Source of the DNA: Cerrena zonata
Taxonomy: Eukaryota > Basidiomycota > Agaricomycetes > Polyporales > Cerrenaceae
Reading direction: 5' to 3'
Assembly: GCA_038087015.1 (NCBI GenBank)
Contig: JASBNA010000091.1
Coordinates: 62,001-126,000, forward strand
Length of the DNA: 64,000 nucleotides
Numbering within the stretch: position 1 is the first letter of the stretch; the number at the start of each line of letters is the position of its first letter. A program made the position numbers and the translations under genes. The notes below the pieces were generated by a model. The model had not been told where the DNA came from. It saw only the letters and a list, made by a program, of their open reading frames with translations, and did not search any database. Shown here one piece after another: positions 43,954 to 53,537 of the stretch.

Positions 43954-45487
43954 CTAATCATCAAGATGTTTTTGTTGCTGTTCTTTAAACAGAATGAAGA
44001 TATTTCTAACAAACTTATCATCTTTCTTAATGGCATGAGCCAAGCTTGATTCAATTTTATTTAAATCGGGTAATTTGTAATTCTCGCCATGGGGGGTTCC
44101 AAGATGAATATATATATTTGTATTTGCACCAGAAGACATGACCGACAAGTCGTCTAATTTGAAATTTCCTTTTGCAATGACTTCGATTTCTTTATCAACG
44201 ATGGATTTAATTTTTTCGTAAAACTCGCTATCCTTTTGCTTCACCACGATCAATCAATTCATACCAAGAAGTTTTAAAAGTGCCCCAGCCAGCTCTAATG
44301 ATAAGTAAGGAAACACATAACCCACCAATTGAATCCAACCAAGCGACATTGAAAAGAACTCCACCAGTGACCGTGAGAAGGGCAACAAAGGCAGTTAAAG
44401 AATCCACACGGTGGTGCCATGCGTTGGCAACCAAGACTTTGGAGTTATTTTCAAGACCGATTTGCATGGTTTTATGATAAAGAAGTTCTTTAACGATGAT
44501 TGAACCCCCGGCTAACCAGGCTGCATTGATATTAGGAACTTCTCTATAAGTCTCGGGTTGATCAATAGGAGCATGGGAATGGGAATGAGAATGGGCCTGG
44601 TCACCAATTGCTTCGGAGAAACCACCATGGGAATGGGAGTGACCAATTTGAATCATTGAAGCGTATTCATAGATATAGTGAGGTAAAGCGAATTCAAAAA
44701 TCTGTAACAACGAAGACCAACCAACAGAAACCCCGGCAAAAATCAAAACACCACTAACCAAGAACGATCCCACTGTCTCAATTTTCCCATAACCCAATGG
44801 GAAATGGGTGGAGTGACCAACTTTGGCAGCCACGTTAACCGTTGCCAAAGTTAAGAAATCCGCAACCATATCCGAAACCGAGTGGATAGCATCAGCAATA
44901 AGCGATTGGGAATGGAAATAGATCCCACCAATCCCCTTTGTAATCACCATTGACACGTTAACAAGTAGACCTATCCAAGTGATACGGACAGCCGGGTTCG
45001 ATTTGAAAGATTCCTTTGAGGTTGACAAAAGTTCATTTGGTTGATGAAGGTCATGGGAGTGGGAATGACTAAAAATCCCCCCGCCTTCATGCGAATGATG
45101 GTGATCATGGGAAGTCTTATCAGACTCCTTAACATGAGTATGATCGTGGGAAGACATTTCTTTATGCGATTTATTACTGGATTGGTTCAATGGTAGGCAA
45201 TAACTGGAAAATTCCTTGGAAGAAACCCTTTTTATTCTGGCTCTAGGTCTTGGAGTATAAAACAGCGACGAAGAGATGAATCTAGCTGTATTCAATAAAG
45301 AAGTCCTGGCACAACTAGGCTGATCTTGAACAAAAAATTTTCTCGACAGAAAGTTACGTCCACTCAACTTGAAGATAGAATGAGAATTTACGTCGCCAGT
45401 CACCGATTTGAGCCTAACGCGTGGCAATGTTAGGGCCTGACAATGAACAACCCGAAGACTGTTCCCGTATAGACTAGATAGACTCAT
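43954..45487 (-). CDS. MMT1: MMT1/MMT2-type mitochondrial cation diffusion facilitator (one frameshift)
   Basis: Inner-membrane metal carrier of the CDF family, linked to mitochondrial iron in yeast. 510 aa once one extra base near 44238 is allowed for, the length I recall for S. cerevisiae Mmt1. The frame stops at 44228 just after WYELIDRGE, and the C-terminal cytosolic domain continues in the adjacent frame to 43954. N-terminal presequence rich in Arg and Ser, His-rich loops (HDHTH, HDHHHSH, HSHSHD, HSHSHSH), six membrane segments, and the CDF metal site DAIHSVSD with a second WHHRVDS. Mmt1 and Mmt2 cannot be separated here. Confidence 0.88.
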
Positions 45488-45842
45488 CAGGGGGGGTAGG
45501 ACTCAAGATATGAAAGATAAAGAGAAAAGCAGCAAGGTTGAATCTTGAAATCATAAAGAGAGAGAAAAAAAATCAATTTCTCTAACAAAACAAAAAAAAA
45601 ATTAGAGAACGAACGAAAAAAAAAAAAAAATCGAATAGGCCTAAACCGGGTCTGAAATATGGGGTTGCAGTCGTTCCGTCCGTTTTCTCTGGAGCGAGAG
45701 GTTCGCGCAAAGCTTTAGCCGACTCCGGACTACAATTGGCTGGAAATGATCTGGTGGGATTAGATTGGATACGAGGTTAAACAAGAGAGTAAGGGGCAAA
45801 ATAGAAGTGTTTGGGTGCATTGAAGCAGCGAACGCTATGTAA
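45488..45842. other. Region between the MMT gene and U2AF35
   Basis: A-runs at 45589-45600 and 45618-45629 beside the MMT start, then a GC-richer 200-bp stretch that is open on the minus strand but has no start or recognisable domain. Nothing supported. Confidence 0.5.
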
Positions 45843-46655
45843 CTATCGGGCAAATAATCTTTCAACGGCTGCGGTGGAGGAAATATTGGTGTCATTAGTT
45901 GGGTCGACCGGTTCTTCGTTTGGCAGAGGGTCTTGTTGCGAAATGGCAATGGGGACGGGTTCTGGGATGAACAGCTTAGCGTCGACACCACCTTTCCTTA
46001 TTTGCAGACCGTACTGGTCATCGCCGGTCAATTTCTGGAGTTTTTGCAATAAGATTGTTTTGTCCTGGCTTTTGAAGAGCTGTCTTTTCAATTCTGCGGT
46101 GGGTCTCCGGACGTGCATGAAATTGCACTTGTCCCCTCTGGTACAAGTATTGGTTTCGTACGCTCTGCAATCCGCATCGCTGAAGTTGGAAACTGGTGAT
46201 AGTTCACAGTGGACTGGACGACCACCAAACCACTCTTGGTTCAAAAGCACCACGGCTTGTTCTGCCAGATCGGGGTCTTTGAATTTAACGTAGACATTAC
46301 CATTCAAGTGATTATTGTCATTTTCACTCACCACCATGGCATAAACTTCTCCAATTTGGGCAAATCGTATAAAGACGTCTTTGAAAAAATGGTCGAAATA
46401 CTGTTCTAGCTGTCTAGGGTTCATTTCTTCTCCCTCATTTTTATTCAACTTGGGGTTTTGGTATAGATTGGGTAAAAGTACAGTGTCCGATAGACTTGGC
46501 TTAACGTGTTTACGTGAACATCGTTCTCCGTGGCGACACGCTCCTATTCTTCGATAGAAATCACAGAATGTTTTATCATCCTTTGAATGATTATTATGAT
46601 GGTGGTGGTTGTTATAGCGGTCCCGGTTTCCCCCGTTGTATCTGTTGTAACTCAT
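45843..46655 (-). CDS. U2AF small subunit (U2AF35/Uaf2 homologue)
   Basis: Recognises the AG of the 3' splice site. 270 aa from the ATG at 46653-46655. An upstream ATG at 46695-46697 would add 14 residues. Layout is diagnostic: CCCH finger 1 (C31, C40, C46, H50), a U2AF-homology RRM (about 56-155, with FKDVFIRFAQIGEV and GNVYVKFKD), and CCCH finger 2 (C163, C171, C177, H181). N-terminal His/Asn run; no RS domain, instead an acidic Pro tail. S. cerevisiae lacks this subunit, so its presence fits a CUG-clade yeast with more conserved 3' splice-site recognition. Confidence 0.92.
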   Translation of the reverse strand: MSYNRYNGGNRDRYNNHHHHNNHSKDDKTFCDFYRRIGACRHGERCSRKHVKPSLSDTVLLPNLYQNPKLNKNEGEEMNPRQLEQYFDHFFKDVFIRFAQIGEVYAMVVSENDNNHLNGNVYVKFKDPDLAEQAVVLLNQEWFGGRPVHCELSPVSNFSDADCRAYETNTCTRGDKCNFMHVRRPTAELKRQLFKSQDKTILLQKLQKLTGDDQYGLQIRKGGVDAKLFIPEPVPIAISQQDPLPNEEPVDPTNDTNISSTAAVERLFAR

Positions 46656-47154
46656 CTTGGGGTATGAGTAGTTGTGGTTGATCGAGATGAGATGCAAATG
46701 AGTTTTATCTTGAAAAATTAATTGAAAAAACCCGTACCTTGGTATTTGGGGCCAACAGAGTAGTGATGATTAGACCTCCGGATACAACGGAGAGTAGTCT
46801 TAGTAGGACGTTCAGGCTTCAACGAAGAATGACATTAGTAGAGTACCGTTCGGGCGGTCAAGCTTCTTGTTCGGTTTTTGCTTCGGTAATCGACTACTTA
46901 ATACTAGATAACAGTCCATACCATTTCTGTTTTCGGTTTTAGGAAAACACCTCTGTAGCTTATCTATACGTTGTGGTATAGTTACGCAGTATAGGTTGTT
47001 ATTAAGATTAAGTAGTACGTGTTATTAATATTAAACAGTAGGGCTGTTATTAAGATTTTACGGGTTGCAGCAATACGTTTTTCGCAGAATGTTCAAAATA
47101 ATTGCAAAAATCCATTAACATAATACACAAAATACATAAGTATAACAATTGCGA
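46656..47154. promoter_or_regulatory. Promoter of U2AF35 / 3' region of the first aldo-keto reductase
   Basis: Carries three near-copies of GTTATTAAGATT within about 46997-47060 and no supported gene. Confidence 0.45.
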
Positions 47155-48201
47155 TTAAGCAAAGTTCATAAAGTCAATATGTTTCTGGTATCTGTAACCC
47201 TTGACTTTGTTGTCGGTGGTGATTTTTTGAATTTCAGCCAAGTCGTCATTAGTTAATTCAACCAAGTTACCAAAGTTTTTATCAATTTTTTCTTTAGTAC
47301 TACCACTTGGAATAGGTAAGATTTTAGTAACATTCTTAATACCTTCGAACTCAGGCAATTGAGAGATCTTCAAAATCCATGATAAGGCCAACGATTCTAA
47401 AGAAGTCCCTTTGGAGTGAGCAAAATCGTATAATTTTTTAACAATTTCAATATTGTGCTTATAATTTTCAGGGCTAAACTTATCCATGTGATGTCTGATG
47501 TCACCTTCGGGAATTGAATCCAAGAAAGTGTCAGCCGTTTCAGCAGCATGATCAGTAAGTAAACCTCTACAAAGAGGACTATAAGCAATGATTGGAATCT
47601 GTCTTTTCGATAATTCTTCCAAAACACCATTGAAGATTAAATCTTGACACAATAAAGATAATTCTAACTCAACAGCAGAGATTGGGAACACACTGATTGC
47701 CTTGGAAATTGACTCAGCACCAACTTCAGAAAGAGAAATCCCATCAATCTTACCTGCTTTGACAAATTCAGCAATGTAACCAACAGTTTCTTCATAAGGA
47801 GTTTTGAAATCTCTTCTAGCAATTTCAAAAAGAATTTGTGGTCTTTTGGCCTTATCTTTTGGGAAGTAAGAAAGAATATGATTGATAGAGCGTTCAACTG
47901 ACTCTTTAGATCCGTCTGGAACCAAAGTTTTAGTATCAACTGCACCTTTGATTGAAAAAACCAACCTTCTATTTTCAGCAGAATCATTTTTTTCTAAAAA
48001 ATCTTTAAGTAATTCTATATTCGAAGGACTACCGTTATGACCGTAAAACTCTCCCCAATTGAGAAATGAAACATTGTGGTTTTCAATCACGTACTTGATT
48101 GAGTCAAGCGATTGTTTTCTTGGTTTAGGTTGGGGAGTCCAAGTAAGGCTCATAGTACCAAAGCCAAAATTACCGTGGAGTTTAACAGGAGAATAAGACA
48201 T
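47155..48201 (-). CDS. Aldo-keto reductase, pyridoxal reductase-like (copy 1)
   Basis: Probable NADPH-dependent reductase of the PLR1 (AKR8) group that converts pyridoxal to pyridoxine, or a related carbonyl reductase. 348 aa, one (beta/alpha)8 barrel. Tyr and Lys of the catalytic set are seen (NWGEFYG, FSIKG), but the usual Asp is Asn and the usual His position reads Ala in FEIARRDF. IAYSPLCRGLL and PIPSGS mark the cofactor-binding end. About 60% or more identical by eye to its neighbour at 48537, so a tandem duplication. TATATA near 48268 serves as a possible TATA box. Confidence 0.87.
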   Translation of the reverse strand: MSYSPVKLHGNFGFGTMSLTWTPQPKPRKQSLDSIKYVIENHNVSFLNWGEFYGHNGSPSNIELLKDFLEKNDSAENRRLVFSIKGAVDTKTLVPDGSKESVERSINHILSYFPKDKAKRPQILFEIARRDFKTPYEETVGYIAEFVKAGKIDGISLSEVGAESISKAISVFPISAVELELSLLCQDLIFNGVLEELSKRQIPIIAYSPLCRGLLTDHAAETADTFLDSIPEGDIRHHMDKFSPENYKHNIEIVKKLYDFAHSKGTSLESLALSWILKISQLPEFEGIKNVTKILPIPSGSTKEKIDKNFGNLVELTNDDLAEIQKITTDNKVKGYRYQKHIDFMNFA

Positions 48202-48536
48202 TTTTGAAGATATTGAAATTGATTAATAGAATCTGGTACTTCAATGAAGGAATCTGAGTTGCTTTATATACTTTCCAGAGTCGAGCTGAGCTCAAGGAGT
48301 GGCAAACAATCGCCCAAACCGGCCATCATTACGAACCTGTTGGCTTTTGAATACTGCGAAGTGAAAACCGAAAATTGAAAACATCAAGTCCGAAATGTAA
48401 ATACTTCAAATGATTATCACCGAATAACAAGGGCAAGGCTACAGAAGTGACAAGTGTCAAATCATAAATAAGAAGAATCATATTGTGGTATACACAGATC
48501 TATGGCATACAGTTATAGAAGCTTATATATTAAGGT
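48202..48536. promoter_or_regulatory. Promoter of aldo-keto reductase copy 1
   Basis: TTTATATAC about 60 bp upstream of the ATG; a GAGCTGAGCTC inverted repeat near 48284. No gene. Confidence 0.5.
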
Positions 48537-49589
48537 CTAGGCAAAAAGTAAATGTTCTGCTTGTTCAGTATATCTGACTCCTTTAACTTCAAAACCTTTG
48601 GTAATGCTTTGAATTTCTGCTAAATCAGCATCGGATAATTCCACAATGTTACCGAAGTTTTTATCGATTCTTTCGATAGTGCTACCACCAGGAATTGGGA
48701 TGATCTTAGGGAGATTCTTGATACCTTCGAATTCGGGTAATTCAGAAAGTTTTAAGATCCATGATAAGGCTAATGATTCCAAAGAAGTATTCTTCTTATT
48801 ATGAGCAAAGTCATACAATTTCTTAACCACTTGTAAATTGTGTTTATAGTTTTCTGGTTGGAATTTACCAAAATGACGTCTGAAATCCTTTTCATGGAGT
48901 GAATCAAGGAAACTTTCACTATTTTCAACAGTATAATCGGTAAGAATACCTCTACCAATTGGAGAATAGGCAACAATTGGAATTTGCTGTTTAGCCAATT
49001 CTTCTAAAACCCCATTATAGATTAAATCTTGACAAGTCAAAGATAATTCTAATTCAACGGCAGAGATGGGGTATACACTAACGGCTTTTCTGATTGATTC
49101 AGTTCCGACTTCAGAAAGAGAAATCCCGTCAATGTCACCAGATTTCACGAAATCAGCAATGTACTCAATGGTTTTATCATATGGAACTTCAAAATCTCTT
49201 CTAGCAGCTTCAAATAAAATTTTGGGTCTTTTAGACCTATCTTGAGGAAGATAGCTCAAAATATTCTTAATTGACTTAGTAATACCTTCCTTGGAGCCTT
49301 GTGGCTTATGCACTGCCAATTTGTAGCCACCTTTGATTGAAAAAACCAACTTTCTATTTGTTTCATCATCATTTGACTCCAAAAACTTTTTCATAAGGAT
49401 CAAATTAGCAGGTCCATCAAGAGTCTGATCGTAAAACTCCCCCCAGTTAACAAAAGTAACATTATACTTATCAACCACATATTGAACCTTTTCCACATTT
49501 GCTTCAATCGGTTTTGGTTCTGGCGTAGCAGTTAGGGTCATAGTACCATAACTGAGTTTATCGTGAAGTTCAACCGGCTTGAAACTCAT
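48537..49589 (-). CDS. Aldo-keto reductase, pyridoxal reductase-like (copy 2)
   Basis: Tandem paralogue of the gene at 47155, 350 aa. Same barrel with N48 (usual Asp), Y53, K87 and A129 (usual His) in the catalytic positions, the blocks ISLSEVGTESIRKAVS and IVAYSPIGRGIL, and the cofactor-end motif PIPGGST. Both copies keep the same substitutions, so these are a property of the group rather than damage. Substrate inferred only from family. Confidence 0.87.
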   Translation of the reverse strand: MSFKPVELHDKLSYGTMTLTATPEPKPIEANVEKVQYVVDKYNVTFVNWGEFYDQTLDGPANLILMKKFLESNDDETNRKLVFSIKGGYKLAVHKPQGSKEGITKSIKNILSYLPQDRSKRPKILFEAARRDFEVPYDKTIEYIADFVKSGDIDGISLSEVGTESIRKAVSVYPISAVELELSLTCQDLIYNGVLEELAKQQIPIVAYSPIGRGILTDYTVENSESFLDSLHEKDFRRHFGKFQPENYKHNLQVVKKLYDFAHNKKNTSLESLALSWILKLSELPEFEGIKNLPKIIPIPGGSTIERIDKNFGNIVELSDADLAEIQSITKGFEVKGVRYTEQAEHLLFA

Positions 49590-50058
49590 TGTCCTTGATT
49601 TTTCAATTGATAATTGATTTGTTAATTTAGTTTAGTCAATTGATCTTCAAGAATCTCTGCATGTACCTTAATTCTTTAGCTCGTATTTATATCAGTTGTC
49701 AATAAGCAAAGTGAACATATTGGTATAGCTAATGAGGTTTAGACCGAGCTTAACTATGGGCCATATCTCCGCTTATAAGCGAGCTGTCAACAAAAAACGA
49801 AAACAAAAACCGTTGCAAAAACCCGAGCAATGGGACCAATCTTGACGGGAATAGGGTGTAATAGCTGTGAAGCTTATTCAATACTCGGTACTTCCCCATT
49901 GGAACTACAGATCTCCTCAATGTATTGTTTGCAGTTAAATAGAGGAGCCGATACAATTAGTCAGCAAGAAGGATTTAGGGATTAGAAACTCCGTTTGTTA
50001 AAGAAAATGAATCTATATTAATTAAAGCTATAAAACAAAAAGATGCAATAAAGATGGA
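49590..50058. promoter_or_regulatory. Promoter of aldo-keto reductase copy 2 / 3' end of CBR1
   Basis: TATTTATATCAG near 49684 is a possible TATA element about 95 bp from the ATG. Otherwise nothing recognised. Confidence 0.45.
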
Positions 50059-50976
50059 CTAGAAGCAAAAGACTTGATCGTGGGGTTGGGATTTCATTAC
50101 TGCCTTTTCCCAGCCTAATTCTTCAGTCAATTGAATAAGTAATTTTTTCATTTCTGGAGGGCCACAAATGAATAATCTATTTTCAGGGTCAGGTTTAGGT
50201 AAATGTTCAGAAATCATTTCTTTGGTAACATATCCAGTATCGCCTAACCAATTAATTTTAGGAGGAGAAGCTAAAGTATAATGAACTTTAAAATTAGGGT
50301 ATTTTTTAGCTAATTCATCAATTTCATTTTTCAATAAAATATCATTAAGAGTTTCATTAGCAAAAATTAAAGAGATTTTAGTATTATCTTCGGGAGTGGT
50401 AATAATTTCAGTTATAACTTGTAAAATTGGAGTAATACCGGAACCACCAGCAATTAAACCAATTTCTTTAGCCATATTTGGTTTATAATCTAATCTACCA
50501 ACTGGACCTCTAAATTTAACCGATTGACCTTCTTTTAAACTAGCAAATCTAGTACTAACTTTACCATTTTCGTAAGATTTAACTAAAATATCGAAAAACC
50601 CAGTATCAAACTTATTTGATATTGGAGAATAATATCTAATTTCATCTTTACCATCAACTTCAAAACAACAAGCAACATGATGTCCAGTTGGAATATCTAA
50701 GATTTCATCTTCACGGTTTAATTTAAAACGATAGATGGCAGAATTACGACTAACGATTGTTTTATCAATCAATTCAAAATCATTCCATTTGACTGGATCT
50801 AAGGAAGATCTTCTTTTAATCGCTTCATACGATTTAAAACTAACAACAATTACAACAAACGTAATACTATATGGAAGGTATTCAAAACCAAACAAACAGG
50901 TACCAAACAATATAAGCCCAACTGGAATATAGATCCCATGAAGTGGTGTATCCAACAAGTATCTTTTGTCTTCCAT
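50059..50976 (-). CDS. CBR1: CBR1, NADH-cytochrome b5 reductase
   Basis: Membrane-anchored FAD enzyme passing electrons from NADH to cytochrome b5 for fatty-acid desaturation and sterol synthesis. 305 aa. N-terminal anchor with two hydrophobic runs (about 14-48), FAD-binding RYYS at 114-117 (RxYS rule), GGSGITP at 177-183, and the NADH motif CGPPEM near 273. Complete end at HDQVFCF. MCR1 is the mitochondrial relative, but it lacks this two-segment anchor, so CBR1 is preferred. Confidence 0.93.
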   Translation of the reverse strand: MEDKRYLLDTPLHGIYIPVGLILFGTCLFGFEYLPYSITFVVIVVSFKSYEAIKRRSSLDPVKWNDFELIDKTIVSRNSAIYRFKLNREDEILDIPTGHHVACCFEVDGKDEIRYYSPISNKFDTGFFDILVKSYENGKVSTRFASLKEGQSVKFRGPVGRLDYKPNMAKEIGLIAGGSGITPILQVITEIITTPEDNTKISLIFANETLNDILLKNEIDELAKKYPNFKVHYTLASPPKINWLGDTGYVTKEMISEHLPKPDPENRLFICGPPEMKKLLIQLTEELGWEKAVMKSQPHDQVFCF

Positions 50977-51375
50977 CTTGTAACCAACAGTAGCAGAGAA
51001 AGTAAAACTACTAAGTCAAATACTAATAGTCTGCTGTCAATAGAGTGAAAAAAAAAAAAAAAAAAAAAAAAAGGCAGCTACCGAAAGAAGCGAAAACGCC
51101 CTCGTATGCAGTCACTCCATCTTTAGCTTACAAAACCCAATACCAAATAATTAAGAACTACAAACCTACGACAAGGTAATGTTGGCGAAACATTAGATTA
51201 CTATAAAAAAAAAAAAATAAATTAAAAAAGCATGGAGATTATAGAGAGAAAACACCTTAAAGTGAATAGGGTATTATAAATTGTTAAACACTATGATGAA
51301 AGAGATGTGAAGAAAACAAAAAAAAAAACTAGAATTGAAATAAGCAAAGATGAATTGATAAGAGAAATTGAAAGA
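50977..51375. other. CBR1 promoter and TUB1 3' region with A26 tract
   Basis: Uninterrupted A26 at 51047-51072, about 70 bp upstream of the CBR1 ATG, plus shorter A-runs near 51205 and 51320. No gene. Confidence 0.6.
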
Positions 51376-53041
51376 TTAATATTCTTCTTCTTCTTCTGGG
51401 AAAGAATCAGTACCAACTTCTTCATAATCTCTTTCTAAAGCAGCCAAATCTTCTCTTGCTTCAGTAAATTCACCTTCTTCCATACCTTCACCAACGTACC
51501 AATGAACGAAAGCTCTTTTAGAATACATTAAATCGAATTTTTTATCGATTCTCTTCCAAGCTTCAGCAATAGCAGTAGTATTAGATAACATACAAACGGC
51601 TCTTTTAGCAGAAGCCAATTCAGAACCAGGAATTGAAGTTGGAGGTTGGAAACAAATACCAATTTTAAAACCGGTTGGACACCAATCAACTAATTGAACG
51701 GTTTTTTTAGCTTTAATTTGAGCAACTGAATTTTGAACATCTCTAGTAACAACATCACCACGATATAATAAACAAGTAGCCATGTATTTACCAATTCTTG
51801 GATCACATTTAACTAATTGATTACCAGGTTCGAAACAAGAAGCAGTAATTTCAGAAACATTATTTGATTCATGAGTAGATCTAGCTTTTGAAAAAACTGG
51901 AGCATAAGAAACTAATGGGAAATGAATTCTTGGATAAGGAACTAAATTAGTTTGGAATTCATTTAAATCAACGTTTAAAGAACCATCAAATCTTAAAGAA
52001 GCAGTAACTGAAGAAACAACTTGAGCAATTAAACTATTTAAAGCACCAAAGCTTGGTCTTGAAATATCTAAATTACGACGACACATATCATAAATGGCTT
52101 CATTATCAACCATAAAAGTACAATCAGCATGTTCTAAAGTAGTATGGGTAGTTAAAACAGTGTTATAAGGTTCAACCACAGAAGTTGAAACTTGAGGAGC
52201 TGGATAAACGGCAAATTCTAATTTAGATTTTTTACCATAATCAATGGATAATTGTTCTAATAATAAAGAACCTAAACCTGAACCGGTACCACCACCTAAA
52301 GAATGGGTGAATAAGAAACCTTGTAAACCGTCACATTGATCAGTCATTCTTCTAACTCTGTCTAAAATATCATCCAAGATTTCTCTACCAACGGTATAAT
52401 GACCTCTAGCATAATTATTGGCAGCATCTTCTTTACCAGCAATCAATTGTTCTGGGTGGAATAAGTGTCTATAAGCACCAGTACGAACTTCATCAATAAC
52501 ATTTGGTTCTAAATCAACGTATAAAGCTCTCGGAACATATTTACCTGAACCAGTTTCGGAGAAAAAAGTAGAAAAACCTTCATCACCACCTTTTGGTCTT
52601 TCTAAACCATCTTGTAAGTAACCATCTGGTCTAATACCATGTTCTTGAGAATATAATTCCCAACAGGCATTACCAATTTGACAACCAGCTTGACCGACTA
52701 TAAATTTGTTAGTATTAGTTAATAAATCGCGTGTATCCTTTGATCATTGAACATTGAATCGTTGAATAAATTGCTGAATAAATAGCTGAATAACTCGTTG
52801 AATAACTAGCTGAATAACTCGTTGAATAACTCGTTGAATAACTCGTTGAATAACTCGTTGAATAAATCACTGAATGGTTCGCTGAACAGATTAGATGGAT
52901 CATCAATCGATTAGATAAATCAGCTGGCATTCCGAATAGATCAGCATGATTGGATATCATAAATCAAATCGCCGGATACTTGGGCGGCTAATAAATTTTC
53001 ATTCATTTGAACATACCATTGACACTAATAACTTCTCTCAT
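51376..53041 (-). CDS. TUB1: TUB1, alpha-tubulin (spliced)
   Basis: Alpha subunit of microtubules. Coding joins 53041-53017 (exon 1, MREVISVN plus the first base of codon 9) and 52697-51376, giving 448 aa. The long frame continues without ATG through [15 protein letters not shown] up to the acceptor, proving a split gene. Contains the GTP-binding loop GGGTGSG, the alpha-type ending EEEEEY, and the MREVISVN autoregulatory start. The intron position (after the first base of codon 9) is the one I recall for S. cerevisiae TUB1. Codon use is highly biased, as expected for an abundant protein. Confidence 0.97.
52698..53016 (-). other. TUB1: TUB1 intron (319 nt)
   Basis: On the minus strand: 5' splice site GTATGT at 53016-53011, branch site TACTAAC at 52714-52708, acceptor TTATAG ending at 52698. 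A 12-bp minisatellite fills its centre. Confidence 0.95.
52761..52892. repeat. 12-bp minisatellite inside the TUB1 intron (about 11 units)
   Basis: Units of GTTGAATAACTC (plus strand): three adjacent units at 52821-52856 are identical and the outer units diverge by one to five bases. The array is open as a Tyr/Ser/Thr-rich frame on the minus strand, but it lies within the intron. Confidence 0.9.
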
Positions 53042-53537
53042 TGTAAATATACTATATTATAGATGTATTCGATGGATTCAACCTACGTTTAAAAAGAGAT
53101 ATTAGTAATTTTGAAATCCTCTTAGTTGTAGAAGAGGAAAAACTAAAAAAATTTGATCAAAAAAAACAAATCCTTTGTGTATTGTTTTGATTTCTTACAG
53201 TGTCTTTTCAATTTTTTATCCCACTTTTTTTTTGTTTTGTTAGTGGCTCTCCGGTTAATTCTGATTTGTTTACTTTTTGCTCGTTAAATCACGGGTTGTG
53301 TGCAGTCCGCTATTCTTTTTTTTTTTTGTTTTTTAACCGTGTAATTTTTTGTTGTTGTTGTTCATTGGGGAGAAACACCGGTACACCACAGTATTGATTA
53401 GTGCACGCCTTTCTAATTTGGTCATTACACGAACCACCCCCCCCATCATTACACCCGTGCCCCTTCTTTTGGCTGCAACTACATCTTAGTAAAACAAGTA
53501 TATATTGGCAATCTACTATTTTAGTTGGGAACCAGAG
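53042..53537. promoter_or_regulatory. TUB1 promoter and 3' region of the Ish1-domain gene
   Basis: Poly-T stretches, CACCGGTACACCACA at 53376-53390 (reverse contains GGTGTACCGG, a telomere-core variant with one extra C) and TTACACCCGTG near 53447. No gene. Confidence 0.5.

Noticed and set aside
45641..45991. 116-codon minus-strand ORF overlapping U2AF35
   Set aside because: Overlaps the U2AF35 C-terminus in another frame with no domain and no good start; not supported.
52715..52960. Tyr-Ser-Thr repeat protein on the minus strand
   Set aside because: It is the 12-bp minisatellite of the TUB1 intron read in frame; no sign of translation.
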